Positions 17,770-29,630 of a stretch of 64,000 nucleotides of DNA are shown piece by piece. The DNA lies in contig JALBYC010000002.1 in NCBI GenBank assembly GCA_023212645.1, positions 124,001 to 188,000 on the forward strand. Direction: 5' to 3'. The notes beneath the pieces were generated by a model. That model ran no database searches, was not told the DNA's origin, and saw nothing but the letters and a program-made list of their open reading frames with translations. A program made the position numbers and the translations under genes. The stretch is from Farysia itapuensis (taxonomy: Eukaryota; Basidiomycota; Ustilaginomycetes; Ustilaginales; Ustilaginaceae). Within the stretch, counting starts at the first letter, position 1, and each line of letters starts with the position of its first letter.

Positions 17770-20700
17770 TTCAACAACAGCAACAGCAGCCATCGCCACA
17801 TCAACGTCAGCAATCACACCAGCACCAACAACAAAGCTCGGGACAGCAGCAATTGCAACAGCAAATGCAAAGTCAGGCTCAACTACAGGGATCTTCGATG
17901 ACCCAACAGCAGCCGCAGCAATCTCTGCAACATGCAGAACAACAGGTCTTGCCTCTACAACAGCAATTACCGCCCGTCAGTTTCCAGCAAGACATGCAAG
18001 CCGATGGCCAACGCGATGCACAGGGTCAGACTTCCACCGAAATGAATCGACTCAAAGCCTTGCAAACTGGCCCACAAAGGCCACAGCTTGCGCATCACCG
18101 TTCCGTCTCGCTCGGAATGCATCTCCACCAGCTAGCCTCTCATTCCATGCCTCCACAGTCTGTTCCTGCTTCGGCGGACAGTCTGCAGACTTTCGGATGG
18201 CCACCTGCACCGGCTATGCAAGCAGGAGTGATGTTGTCTGCTGCACCTGTTCCTGTTACCGCTTCAGATCAATACTCCCAGCCTCCTCAGATGGCAGATG
18301 GGCAAAGCGGTACCAACCAAGCTCCTGTGCCTGTCAACCTGAACGGCCTTGGACTATCCAACACACCTCTATCTAATCTCCCGCAACCAAATGCCAGTGA
18401 CTTGCTTCCTGTTGCTGGAACGATTAACCAAATCGGTACCATCTTAGACGATGTTGTCACTCTCGCTAACAACGCCAGAGAGCTGTTCCGACAAGGCGAG
18501 CATCAAGTCAGTAGCAACTGTCTTGGTGATCTGCAGAAGAATCTACACAAGATTGGCGAGCTTGGAAACCAAAGTCTTGCCACTGTCCAAGCTGCCGGAA
18601 TCGGTCTTGACGGTAATCCACATCCGGACACGAGCGCGCCGCAACAGCAGCGACAGATACCGCCACCGACACTGCATTTGCAAACCTCGCAGCAGCAGGT
18701 CAACATGCAAAATGCTCAAGCTCCGCAGATGCACTTGCAGCCGCAGACTGATGAAGGCGCGGGTGTCAGTCCAGCTGCCCGCAAGCGTCCAATGCAGAAC
18801 GACGAGGACATGGCTGATCACCCTTTCAAATCTCTTCGCTCTGAAGGGGGAACGCCAGTGCATACGCCTTTGCCACCTCCTTCAGCGCCCCCCGCGGTTT
18901 CCGATGCCGTCGCTGCTGCCATGATGCATCTACGGGCTCCGCAGCCCCCGCACAGTGCACCGCCAATGCACGGATCCGCTCCCGCTGGACAGATGTCTCA
19001 AACGCCCACCATAGCTCATGGTCTTCAACCCTCTTTGATGGCAAACACTGCTCAGCTTTCAGCGGGTGGAATGAACTCGCACCAAGCCTCGCCGTCCACA
19101 CCTCAGGCACCGTTCGAGTTCCCACCGCACACGCAAAATCTGTTCAACTCTAGCTTGAACAACAACGCGACCGTCCAAAGCATGCCTCCGAGTCCCACGG
19201 CGCGACAGGAAGGACGTATGCGCCAAGCCTCTCTTCATGACGCAATGCCAACGGCGCCACACGGCATGGTGAATGGTGATGGATCTCGTCCTGCCGCGAA
19301 GCTTGCCAGATCTTCTTTGCAGATGTCGACTCTTTCGGGAGAAAAGTCTGGGAATCAATCTGCTTTGGATTCGGGTGCTTCCTCGCCGGAAGATTCTAGC
19401 AATGGCGATAGCGATCAAGAGGGCGATGACTCAAATGACAGTTTCAACCGTCACTCAATTAAGCATCGGCGACATCGCAACAGTGGACCTCTGTCGAGCG
19501 GTGCTTCCTTTGATCTTAGTGCTTTGGAAGATCAAGCAGACACCAGCAACTCTACCGATAAGAATGCGATCGTGTCGCCCGAGCTGCGCGCTCAGCTCGA
19601 AGCCGTGTTCCATACCTTCTTGACAAATGTATGCTCTGATCTGGAGGCCACTGATGACAGAGGAGAACTTTTGCACCAAACTCTGATGGCCAAGAAGATG
19701 GCCCGACTCGATGAGTCGCCCGACTTTCGACCATTCAAGTTTCGAATTCAGGCATTCACGAACGCCTTCCAAGCTGAAGTATATCGAAGCGGTATTTCAG
19801 AAGCTGACTGTTCGATCAAGAAGATCAAGCAGTACCTCTGGACTCAGCCGTACATCTCACGCTTCAACGAGGACGGCAAAAAGGCCAAATCCAAGGGCAA
19901 CCACATCTGGATCGTCGAGGCCAAGAAAATTCCAGAGGGCGGTTGGGAGTTCCGTGAGTTTACGCGGAAGATCGCAGGAGCCCCGGAAAAGATTGCCTAT
20001 GTCGGTCTGCAGTGGTCTTGGCCACTGAAAGTCTGGGATCCACAGGCGTCGTCGACGAGTATCAAGGCGGTATTTTCGCCCAACCAACGTCCTGCCTGGA
20101 TTCATTGGGACGAGACTCAGCGCACACTGTCCGGCACGCCGACAACGGTGAGCGAGAGCGGCGAAATCTGTGTCACGGCCCACTATGTTCACGCGGGTCA
20201 ATTGCATCAACTCGAGCATTCCTTCTACCTGCAAGTTGCATCGCTTGCCGCTGACGAATCGCCCGCTTCCGACGCTAACTCTGCCGCTGCAGCTGCAGCT
20301 GCCGCCTCCACTCAGGTGACAAATGCTATGGATCAGACGATGCCGAGCAGCGATGCAATGGGAGACCAATCGTCTCTTATGGGTGTAATGGCCGGTCTGC
20401 AACCTAGTGGTCTTTCTTTCATCAATGGTCAGCCGCCAGCTAACTTTCCAGCAGAGTCGATTAACCATCGCATTGTCGACCCAGCCAAGGTGCCAGCAGT
20501 GCTCAATGCCATCGCATTTCCATTCACGCCGCCGCTGCACACAGAGAGTCGACCGCAGTACTTCCAGCATCTCAGTATGGAGTCGGCGCTATTGACACCT
20601 CAGCACTCTGAGACTGGTGGCGCAGTTCGAGAGATGCCTGTCTCTGACTCGCAACTTTCGTCAGCGATGCAATCTCCGCTAGTGTCGCAGTCGATGAACT

Positions 20701-21224
20701 CTAGTCCGTTTCATCTCCCCGCTCAGCAATTGCACCAGCAACTTGCGGGATTGATGCCTCCTGCATCGTCGCACCCCTTGCAGCAAGTGCAGCAGGGCCT
20801 CATGTCGGGCCAAAATACTCCGCAGATGGCACAGTCACCCATGGTTCCAATGGGTCAGACGCAATCGCAATTGACAGACGCAATGATGGGCCTGACCAGC
20901 GAGGATGGCAAGTTGCATCAGGTGCGCAACATGATTGAAAACCAGCAGCAGGCTCAGGCTTCTCAGTTCATGCTTGCGATACCAACGAGCAAGGCGCCAG
21001 CAGAGAATGTAACGATGTCTGGTCAGATGGCTCCGATGTCGAATCTGCCAAGCGATATGGGTTCGCAAGCCGCTTCACTTTCTTCTGATCCGCAAAGCTC
21101 CAACGCACTCGCGCCTACTTCCGGCTCCAACGGCCCTACTCTTTCACCCGCTGTTCACATGACCATGGACGGACTCAACGAACAAGATCTGCGACTCCAC
21201 ATTAAGCCAGAGACACAGCAATAG
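16971..21224 (+). CDS. Gln-rich putative transcriptional regulator with C-terminal Ig-like domain
   Basis: The frame is open from 16926 to 21224, but the first in-frame ATG is at 17334 (1296 residues from there). The 120 codons before it look coding (Ser/Pro-rich, RRRYSDPDYSHQVIP), so an upstream spliced first exon is likely. 16971 follows an acceptor-like tttctcacag. A speculative first exon starts at ATG 16284 with a GTATGT donor at 16350. Poly-Gln tracts lie at about 17525-17870. A conserved-looking helical domain spans about 19580-19980 (YLWTQPYISRF, GNHIWIVEAKKIPEGGWEFR). It is followed by an Ig-like segment at 19990-20250 (PAWIHWDETQRTLSGTPTTV) resembling CADG/He_PIG folds. No signal peptide or membrane helix is seen. 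The C-terminal 330 residues are again Gln/Met/Ser-rich. A nuclear role is inferred from composition only; the family is not recognised. Confidence 0.72.
17525..17870 (+). repeat. CAG/CAA-rich poly-glutamine tracts
   Basis: Interrupted CAG/CAA codon runs encode several Gln tracts, the longest about 14 residues (near 17727-17770). Mixed CAG/CAA codons slow slippage, but the pure CAG part should be length-variable between strains. The reverse strand gives a spurious Ala/Val open frame. Confidence 0.9.
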
Positions 21225-22806
<1,582 letters not shown>

Positions 22807-22916
22807 AATATTGCTCTCTCTACATTCTTTCAAGGCTTTATCGTACAACAACAAATCAATGTTTAGCTATCTTTCCACACTTTTAGCAGTGAAGGGGAGG
22901 TGGCGAGGATGGGGGT

Positions 22917-25900
22917 CTAGCGGGTGAGGAAGTCTGCGGATGCGTCCGGGAGGAGGCGGCGGGAGGTAGGATGGTCGAGGGGGACGGCACGGGAGCTGCT
23001 GCTGAAGGACATGACGCTCGAGTCGGCAGGGCCAGTGTACTGCTGTGGTAGACGTCCTTGTGGCGTCGACATACCGGCGTGTGGGTGTGGGGCGTAGGCG
23101 CCGTGTGGTGAGTGAAACGACGTCTGCCCTGCGGTATGCGCGTACCCGCTTGCGGCATATCCGCTCGTGCTGTACTGCTGTCGCGAAAGTTCATCGGTCG
23201 AAAGCAATTCGTGCTCTACATCGGAGCGTGTAAACGACGGCGCCTGGATGTCCTGCAACGAAGCCATATCATGAGGATCGTACTGCTGGCGTCGATACCC
23301 ATGCCCACCCCCACCGCCGGGTAAGCTCTTGTGTCCCTCGCAGATACTCTTGACTACACGCAACATGGTCGGGTCGAGATCAATCGCCACTGCCAAATGG
23401 TGTGAGATCTCGGCTTGGTACTCGCGGGGATGCACCATACTACCACTTGCTCGCAATGGGACCATCGCCGATCCCGCTGCAATGGCGCCGTTCTTGTGCG
23501 CCATCGAGGCGCTCTTCTCCAACTGGCAAAACTCGCCCCCGCCCAGTCGCATGTAGCTCTGCGCGAGCAGGAGATGAATGCTCGCCTCTTCCGGCGCCAA
23601 ATCGTGGGCCAGCACCAGATTGGTGTGCGACGCCTCGTGCTCTCCGTTCTGCAGCAGCAACTCAGCCCTGCGCAGGTAGGTCAAAACGGAAGCGCGCGGA
23701 GCCAGTTCAATCGCACGATCGTAGCACTCGAGCGCCTTGACTGGTGCATTGATGAGGGAGAACGTCCACCCGACCAAGTCCCACAGTAGATAGTTGGACG
23801 AATTGATCTCGATGGCCATTTGCAAGCTTTTGCACGCTGCATGTTCGTGGTCACCAATCTCGAGGAACACACGTCCGAGTCCAGCCCATCCATTCCAGTG
23901 TCGGCGATCGCATCGAATGGCACTACGAAAGTACGCAATGGCCTCGTCGAGCAGACCGAGATCGTACGCCTCGTGCCCTGCCAGCGTGTATGCATAGGCG
24001 TAATCGGGTGCGGCAGCCGCAGCGCGCTGGAAACACACCAAGGCCGTCTGATGTTCCTTTTGAAGGCTGAACGCGTTGCCAACGACAATCTGCGTCGAGG
24101 CACTAGCCGGCGAGACAAGGGCGAGGTGCTGTGCCAGTGCGGACAGCGTCACTTCGCGTGCCAGGTGGAACAGCACCAAGCTAAAAATATCCATGTGTGC
24201 CGTAACGAAAGGGTTCAGAGATCGTACGTGCGTAAAGTGCAGCTCTGCTGACGAGTACTGTGAGCATTCGGTATAAGCTCGTGCGAGGAGCAAATGATGA
24301 ATCAAGCTGTTCTGTACGTATGGGTCAAGAGCTTGAGCTGCATGCTCAGCAAGGCGAGATCTCAAGTCATGTTGAGCGTCGCCCATCGGTTCGTCGACAG
24401 CTTTGTCGGGTTCAGCAGACAATACACGAAGCACTGGTTGACCGAGAACCTGCGCGGATGGTGTGCCCTGGCACAGTCTGAGCAGCCTGTATGCTTCCCC
24501 AACTTGGTTCAGCAAGCCGACAATGTACAAGTCCGTAGCGTGAGACTGAGCGAGTGTCTTGAGCTGCTCGAGACAAGACTCTCGCAGTTGAACGAGCTGG
24601 TTGAGCTTGATCCTATTCGCACTCGCCGCGGCCGCTGCTTCACGTTCCGCATTCGCTGCTTGGACGGCAGAGACAGCGCGCGCAGAGCCTGCAATGGTAC
24701 TAGCTCCATTGACTCGAGCTGTACCGGTCGATGTATTGCTGCTTTTCGATAGTGCGCTTGCGGGACGGCTTGTGTTGCCAGCCATTGCAGGTCGGGTTGC
24801 TGAAGGTGTTCGGGCTGTAGAAGTGACTGTGGAAGCTTGGCTGCGTACTGTTGACGTTGTCGTCGCTTTACCGCTGACCGAGCGCTGCGAAGCCTGAGAC
24901 GAAGCAGTCACAGGCGTGCGTCTCCCTGACGCAGTTGCTCGAACAGTGTCTCGTGGAGTGGCGGACGTCACCGTAGACCCTGAGGACGTGGATGAGACAC
25001 TTCCAGCCTGGCTTGTAGCGCCTGGCCGTGATAATGATAGCGAAGCGTTACTACGTGATGCTGCTGTGGACTCAGAGCCCCTTGTAGCAGTCGAACGAAG
25101 CTGGCGGCCTGCCGCAGTGGTTGCAGTGGCGCCTGCCCGTGCAGTACCAATACGTGCGGTGCGTGGAGCTTCAGGCATAGGTCTGATGGCCGCTTTGACA
25201 TCATCAGCGGGTACCGTGCGTGCTTGAGTGGTATTGGTCTGAGCTGCAGAAAGTGCCCTTGATGCTGGATGTAATCTGGTCGCAGTGACGGTGCTCTGCG
25301 CGGTGGTTGGCGCAGGGGGTGCGACTTTGCTGGCCGGTCTACGTTGGGCTGCTGTCAGGGTGGAGGCTCGATCGGAGGAAACTTTGAGCTTCTTGTTCAT
25401 CCCGTCTTCGGAAATCTTGCGAGACATTTCTGTTGATGCAGGCGCTTTATCTTCTGTTGAAGCAGCTGACATACTCGTGATTGCCGTTTCTGCTTCGACG
25501 TAGGGAGCTAAGATCTCCACTTCGAGTTGGGCGTACATTTTGTCGAGTGCATCAGCTCTGAAGGGCTCCGGCGTAGCTGAAGTGCTGGACATTGCATCGC
25601 ACAAACCAGCCCAGGCCCGCCAATTCAGAGGATCGTACGATAATGCTTGGCGAAACTGGGTTTCGGCTTGTTGCCCTTGGTTCCGTCTGCTGGACTCGAA
25701 CGCATCATCGGTTGTCAACTGCGACTGATACCGTGCTTCTTGAGAAACGAGTTCTGGCGGTTGTTGCGCGGCGACCGATTCATCTAGGGCTTTTCTCTTG
25801 CCTTGTGCTTTGTCTGTGAGTAGCGCAGATACTTGCAATGCGTCTGCGTTTCTGCCGAGCAGGCGACAAGCTTCGCGATACTCCTTTGCGCATCCCGGAT

Positions 25901-26441
25901 CCTGGAAGGTGTCCGCGGAGCCCTGTTGCAAGATATAGATGCAGGCTTGAGCACCAGCGTGGTCTTTGTTGTCGAACGAGTTCAACTTCGATGCTGATAC
26001 GCTCGCCGAAGCAGCGCTGCCAGAGGGAGACATGGGAAGGACGATATTGAAGCCGCCAAGTCTTGCGCATCTGGCCAGGACTCTGCGCGCTCTGACCGAA
26101 GACGGGTCGATACACAGAGCATAGGATGCATAAAGAGTAGCGGAGCAAAGGTCGACTTCCCAGCTGAGTAGATCTTTGGTGTCTATGTCGCTGCAAACGC
26201 TGATGTACGCAAGCGCTAAGGATGTGAGCCTTTCGGCAATAAGAGCAGCGGAAGGGAGTACAATGTGCTGTTGCTGGAGCTCTGAGAGAGTTGGAAGTGG
26301 TGGTGGCAGCTCTAGTTGCGAGACAGGGACTGGCGGTACTGGATTGGGCGAGGAGCGAGATGCCGTGCTGGAGCTATGCAGGGGCGGCCGCAACTTTGCT
26401 GAAGCTGCCCGCGAGCCGGGAACGGAGGCAGCGGGAGCCAT
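22917..26441 (-). CDS. CDC27: APC/C subunit APC3 (Cdc27)
   Basis: 1174 residues, ATG at 26441, single exon. An N-terminal helical TPR block (about 45-290) includes LLSWEVDLCSATLYASYALC. A long disordered Ser/Thr/Ala linker follows (about 330-640). The C-terminal TPR superhelix covers about 650-1040: DIFSLVLFHLAREVTLSALA, then repeats such as FSLQKEHQTALVCFQRA and SLINAPVKALECYDRAIELA. This bipartite layout and the DIFS-type junction are typical of Cdc27/Nuc2/APC3. In the APC/C it binds the Ile-Arg tails of the Cdc20/Cdh1 activators and APC10. Low complexity in the linker fits phospho-regulation by Cdk1. APC8 lies 4.6 kb away. Confidence 0.9.
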   Translation of the reverse strand: MAPAASVPGSRAASAKLRPPLHSSSTASRSSPNPVPPVPVSQLELPPPLPTLSELQQQHIVLPSAALIAERLTSLALAYISVCSDIDTKDLLSWEVDLCSATLYASYALCIDPSSVRARRVLARCARLGGFNIVLPMSPSGSAASASVSASKLNSFDNKDHAGAQACIYILQQGSADTFQDPGCAKEYREACRLLGRNADALQVSALLTDKAQGKRKALDESVAAQQPPELVSQEARYQSQLTTDDAFESSRRNQGQQAETQFRQALSYDPLNWRAWAGLCDAMSSTSATPEPFRADALDKMYAQLEVEILAPYVEAETAITSMSAASTEDKAPASTEMSRKISEDGMNKKLKVSSDRASTLTAAQRRPASKVAPPAPTTAQSTVTATRLHPASRALSAAQTNTTQARTVPADDVKAAIRPMPEAPRTARIGTARAGATATTAAGRQLRSTATRGSESTAASRSNASLSLSRPGATSQAGSVSSTSSGSTVTSATPRDTVRATASGRRTPVTASSQASQRSVSGKATTTSTVRSQASTVTSTARTPSATRPAMAGNTSRPASALSKSSNTSTGTARVNGASTIAGSARAVSAVQAANAEREAAAAASANRIKLNQLVQLRESCLEQLKTLAQSHATDLYIVGLLNQVGEAYRLLRLCQGTPSAQVLGQPVLRVLSAEPDKAVDEPMGDAQHDLRSRLAEHAAQALDPYVQNSLIHHLLLARAYTECSQYSSAELHFTHVRSLNPFVTAHMDIFSLVLFHLAREVTLSALAQHLALVSPASASTQIVVGNAFSLQKEHQTALVCFQRAAAAAPDYAYAYTLAGHEAYDLGLLDEAIAYFRSAIRCDRRHWNGWAGLGRVFLEIGDHEHAACKSLQMAIEINSSNYLLWDLVGWTFSLINAPVKALECYDRAIELAPRASVLTYLRRAELLLQNGEHEASHTNLVLAHDLAPEEASIHLLLAQSYMRLGGGEFCQLEKSASMAHKNGAIAAGSAMVPLRASGSMVHPREYQAEISHHLAVAIDLDPTMLRVVKSICEGHKSLPGGGGGHGYRRQQYDPHDMASLQDIQAPSFTRSDVEHELLSTDELSRQQYSTSGYAASGYAHTAGQTSFHSPHGAYAPHPHAGMSTPQGRLPQQYTGPADSSVMSFSSSSRAVPLDHPTSRRLLPDASADFLTR

Positions 26442-27085
26442 GCTGAGAATGCTTCAATCTGACGCTCGTTCTACTGTCGACAATACATGGAGTCGGCTCA
26501 GCTGCACGCGCGAGCTGTGGCGCACTTTGCTTGGATGTCGCGGATCGTGACAGAAACAAGGCAAAGATGAGCAAACACACTCTCGCGTCTCATCGTGCAC
26601 CATCGGGATTCGGATCGGGTGGCCAAACTAGGGCGCGCGCCGCGTCGCTTTCCTCTTTTCCCCCCAAAAGGAGTAAATAAATAACACAAACGCAACAGAC
26701 GTACGGCGGAGCATCATAGACATGTACTTTTAAACAACACTTGTATGCTAGGGTTGTGTCGACAGTGGGCGACGAATGGCGACTGTACCAATGAAGCTTG
26801 ATCCTGATTGACGGATGTTTAAGGCAGTGGTGTGTGTTGACAAATGCACAGTGTCAAGCAAATGATCAATTGCAAAAACGCATCTTGGCTGCTCACCACA
26901 TCTCACTTCATCTCTGCCTGCATTGCCTCCCCTGTCCCATATACCCGTTTCCCCTTTTCTCGCTGTTCGTTGCCTCTACTGTCCCAAGCCTTCGTCGCCC
27001 TCACATTCATTTGACAGTTTCACGCCACATCAGTCAACGTTCGATCTCATCACCAAGTAGACCTTGTCGATCTGTCGTTGCTGCC
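26442..27085. other. Divergent promoter region of APC3 and the LysM gene
   Basis: 644 bases between two start codons. CT-rich toward the LysM gene (about 26890-27060). Contains a GC-rich block (GGCGCGCGCCGCG near 26632). No further gene seen. Confidence 0.5.
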
Positions 27086-27751
27086 ATGTTGCATCGCACC
27101 GCCCTTTTAGCTCTCGCCGGTCTGGTTGCGGTAGTCTCGGCCGCTTTTCACTCCAATGATACTGCCTGCACCAGATCTTATACAGTTGTAGCCGGTGACA
27201 CTTGTGACATTATCGGACAGAAGACACTCACATCAACATACCAGATCTTGGCCTTCAATTTGCCGAGTGCAGGTCCCAATTGCTATACCTTGGAGATCGG
27301 CGCTAATCTCTGTCTCGGCAGGTACGGCAATGACTGTCAGTTCGTACATCGATGCACGAATGCCGACACTTGCCAAAGCATCGCAGACAATTATGGCATC
27401 ACTGTCGCGCGCCTGCAGGACAACAACCCGACTCTGAATTGCGACATTGTCTATCAAGACTTGATGCTCTGCGTCAGCGCTGGCAGCATTCGTCCACCCG
27501 CAGCTGACAGTCTCAACGCAACAGAGATCATGGCATCCAACGAACAGGCACGGCAGGCTTACCTTGCCCACACCTCTTCCAAGACCAAGCGCGAGGACCT
27601 CGAAGCATCAATACCGCAGGACATCGCACCGACACTGGGCTCCAACGTTGCTCCGGCCAATCACACTCCCAACCACATCTCGTCTCGCCAAAACACAGCT
27701 CACCAGCAGCGTCATCGATCCATCTCTACCAGATCAAATCAGGCAGCGTAA
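27086..27751 (+). CDS. Secreted two-LysM-domain protein (candidate chitin-binding effector)
   Basis: 221 residues from the ATG at 27086. The signal peptide is about 1-19 (ALLALAGLVAVVSA). LysM1 is about 30-77 (SYTVVAGDTCDIIGQ, then ILAFNLPS-GPNCYTLEIGANLCL). LysM2 is about 86-130 (VHRCTNADTCQSIADNYGIT, then NPTLNCDIVYQDLMLCV). Nine Cys lie in or beside the modules, and NDT and NAT are possible N-glycosylation sites. The Ser/His/Gln-rich C-terminus (130-221) has a dibasic KR at 168-169 that Kex2 could cut. Secreted fungal LysM proteins bind chitin fragments; some shield hyphae or block host chitin sensing, others act on the fungus's own wall. No chitinase or other catalytic domain is attached. 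Which role applies is not shown by sequence. Confidence 0.88.
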   Translation: MLHRTALLALAGLVAVVSAAFHSNDTACTRSYTVVAGDTCDIIGQKTLTSTYQILAFNLPSAGPNCYTLEIGANLCLGRYGNDCQFVHRCTNADTCQSIADNYGITVARLQDNNPTLNCDIVYQDLMLCVSAGSIRPPAADSLNATEIMASNEQARQAYLAHTSSKTKREDLEASIPQDIAPTLGSNVAPANHTPNHISSRQNTAHQQRHRSISTRSNQAA

Positions 27752-27863
27752 GCTAATTCGGGCAACCACTTTTATATACTTCTTGGCGCCGCATACGCAC
27801 TGCCCCTTTCGCCATGCCCCCCTTGTTGTGTTAATGACTCCTTTATTCATTGCTGCGTGTGCG

Positions 27864-29297
27864 CTACTTCTTTCGCAATGCTTCGTGTGCCTCTTTTTCT
27901 TCAATGTCTATGAGAGCCTGGATCTTTTTCGCATTGCTGTTCTTCTGGAGATCCACGATGAAGGCGTGCAAGCCTCGCATGTAGTCGTGGTTCCCCTCCA
28001 TGAAGCCTTCAATGTCGTTTGTGCTGCTGCTGATACGGTGGTCGGTGACACGATCTTGGGGAAAGTTGTAGGTGCGCACCCGATCGGCTCGTTCGTTGCT
28101 CGCCACTTGGGACAAACGCATCTCGCGATTGTCACGTACATCTTCTTGCAACTTCCGGTCGAGCAGGCGTGCTCGGAGTACTTCCCATGCTTTGGCACGA
28201 TTCTGGTGCTGTGAGCGACTATCTTGCATAGACACAGAGATGCCGGTGGGTTCGTGGGTCAGTCGGACGGCCGATTCGGTCTTGTTGACGTGTTGACCGC
28301 CAGCTCCTCTTGACCGCATCACTTCTTGCTTGACATCCTTGGGATCCACCAGATCATCCGCTTTGTTCTCATTCCCCTCCGAGATGGGAAGCACCAGCAC
28401 GGCTATGGTCGACGTCTGCAGCTTGTCAGTGTTCTGCGTAGAGGGGACTCGCTGCACGCGATGGACGCCTGCTTCGTGTCTTAGCATCTGAAAAGCGCTT
28501 TTGCCCTTGACTTCTATAATTGCTTCCTTGTACCCGTGGCTGATACCGGACAGGCTGGTAGATATGTCGTTACTTGTCACTGAGATCAGGGCGACCTTCC
28601 ATGGATCTGACTTGCCCTCGTCGTCAAACTCCGGTCGCTGCTCGCAAAAACGTTGGTACATGCGTGCCATCTGTGCCGTGAACAAGGATGCCTCTTGACC
28701 GCCAATACCAGGCCGAACCTCGATTAGAGCACCCGTGGTTTGCGTCTCTCTTGGATCCAGTAGCGACTCGAGAACAATGCGTTCCATCTGCTCGATGTGA
28801 CGTGACAATTGCTCTTCTAAAACGACAAGCTCCTCTCCAATGAGCTCACGCATGGCAGCATCTGTCTCCTTCTCGATCAACGTATGACTGTCCAGTATTT
28901 GCTTGCGCGTATCTGTATAGCCGGACCATGCTTGCTTGAGTGGCTCATTGTCTTTGAGCCACTTTGAGGATGCAATGTCATCGATGCCTTCCGGCGCGCT
29001 TAGTAATTTCTCGCGTTTTGCCATGCGCAATCTTGCTAGACGTACGATCGGCGTCAAGTCTTGCTGTATTGCCTGTTCGCCTTTCAGCTCTGCCCTGGAC
29101 GGCCCATTGGAGAGATGTCGGATGTGTACGCATCTACTTGTGGCTATTGGCCTCGGTGGTGCTCCCGAGCTATTTGAGTGCTGAGCGGACCATGAGAGTG
29201 AGCGAGTCGCGGTCAGACGAGCAACGTTTACAGGGCCTGCCGTCCGCTTCCGGCTCTGCGCACATATCCCTCTGACCACATCCCTTCGTATTGACAT
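27864..29297 (-). CDS. MRF1: Mitochondrial peptide chain release factor 1
   Basis: 477 residues from the ATG at 29297; the frame reaches further upstream but only through a TTG codon. The Arg-rich start MSIRRDVVRGICAQSRKR is a mitochondrial presequence. The helical PCRF domain is about 60-240 (EVRPGIGGQEASLFTAQMAR). The peptidyl-hydrolysis GGQ (RGAGGQHVNKTESAVRLTH) is near residue 331. The stop-codon-reading loop after HRVQRVP is unusual: bacterial RF1 has T-E-S-Q-G-R-I-H-T-S, here T-Q-N-T-D-K-L-Q-T-S. The enzyme ends mitochondrial translation at UAA/UAG by hydrolysing peptidyl-tRNA. Single exon; divergent from the bHLH gene. Confidence 0.93.
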   Translation of the reverse strand: MSIRRDVVRGICAQSRKRTAGPVNVARLTATRSLSWSAQHSNSSGAPPRPIATSRCVHIRHLSNGPSRAELKGEQAIQQDLTPIVRLARLRMAKREKLLSAPEGIDDIASSKWLKDNEPLKQAWSGYTDTRKQILDSHTLIEKETDAAMRELIGEELVVLEEQLSRHIEQMERIVLESLLDPRETQTTGALIEVRPGIGGQEASLFTAQMARMYQRFCEQRPEFDDEGKSDPWKVALISVTSNDISTSLSGISHGYKEAIIEVKGKSAFQMLRHEAGVHRVQRVPSTQNTDKLQTSTIAVLVLPISEGNENKADDLVDPKDVKQEVMRSRGAGGQHVNKTESAVRLTHEPTGISVSMQDSRSQHQNRAKAWEVLRARLLDRKLQEDVRDNREMRLSQVASNERADRVRTYNFPQDRVTDHRISSSTNDIEGFMEGNHDYMRGLHAFIVDLQKNSNAKKIQALIDIEEKEAHEALRKK

Positions 29298-29630
29298 CCT
29301 GCGGTGCTCCAACAGTCAGGTGCCTTGACAAAAATGATGAGAAGAACTTCTCAAAAGTCCCGGAAGCCGGAAATCGCAAAAGGAATAAAAGTCCGAGATT
29401 GCGCAACCCTATGAGTGTAGATAACTTGCAAGGTTCTCGCAAGTTCTTGCTCGACATGCACAAGACGACCTCGATAGTTGTGCGAGAGCTCGGCTCGATC
29501 GCGTCATGTACAATGGCTAGCCCGCCTCTGTGTCGTGTGCTGGTGCTGCAGAACCAAGACGGTACTCGCCAATACGATATATAGCAGCAGGTGTGAGCTT
29601 TGAGCGAGCGCCTTTGACCGTATCCAAGCC
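29298..29630. promoter_or_regulatory. Divergent promoter region of MRF1 and the bHLH gene
   Basis: 333 bases between start codons. No gene and no clear repeated motif were seen. Confidence 0.45.

Noticed and set aside
17479..17817. Antisense Ala/Val-rich open frame
   Set aside because: It is the reverse reading of the CAG/CAA poly-Gln tract.
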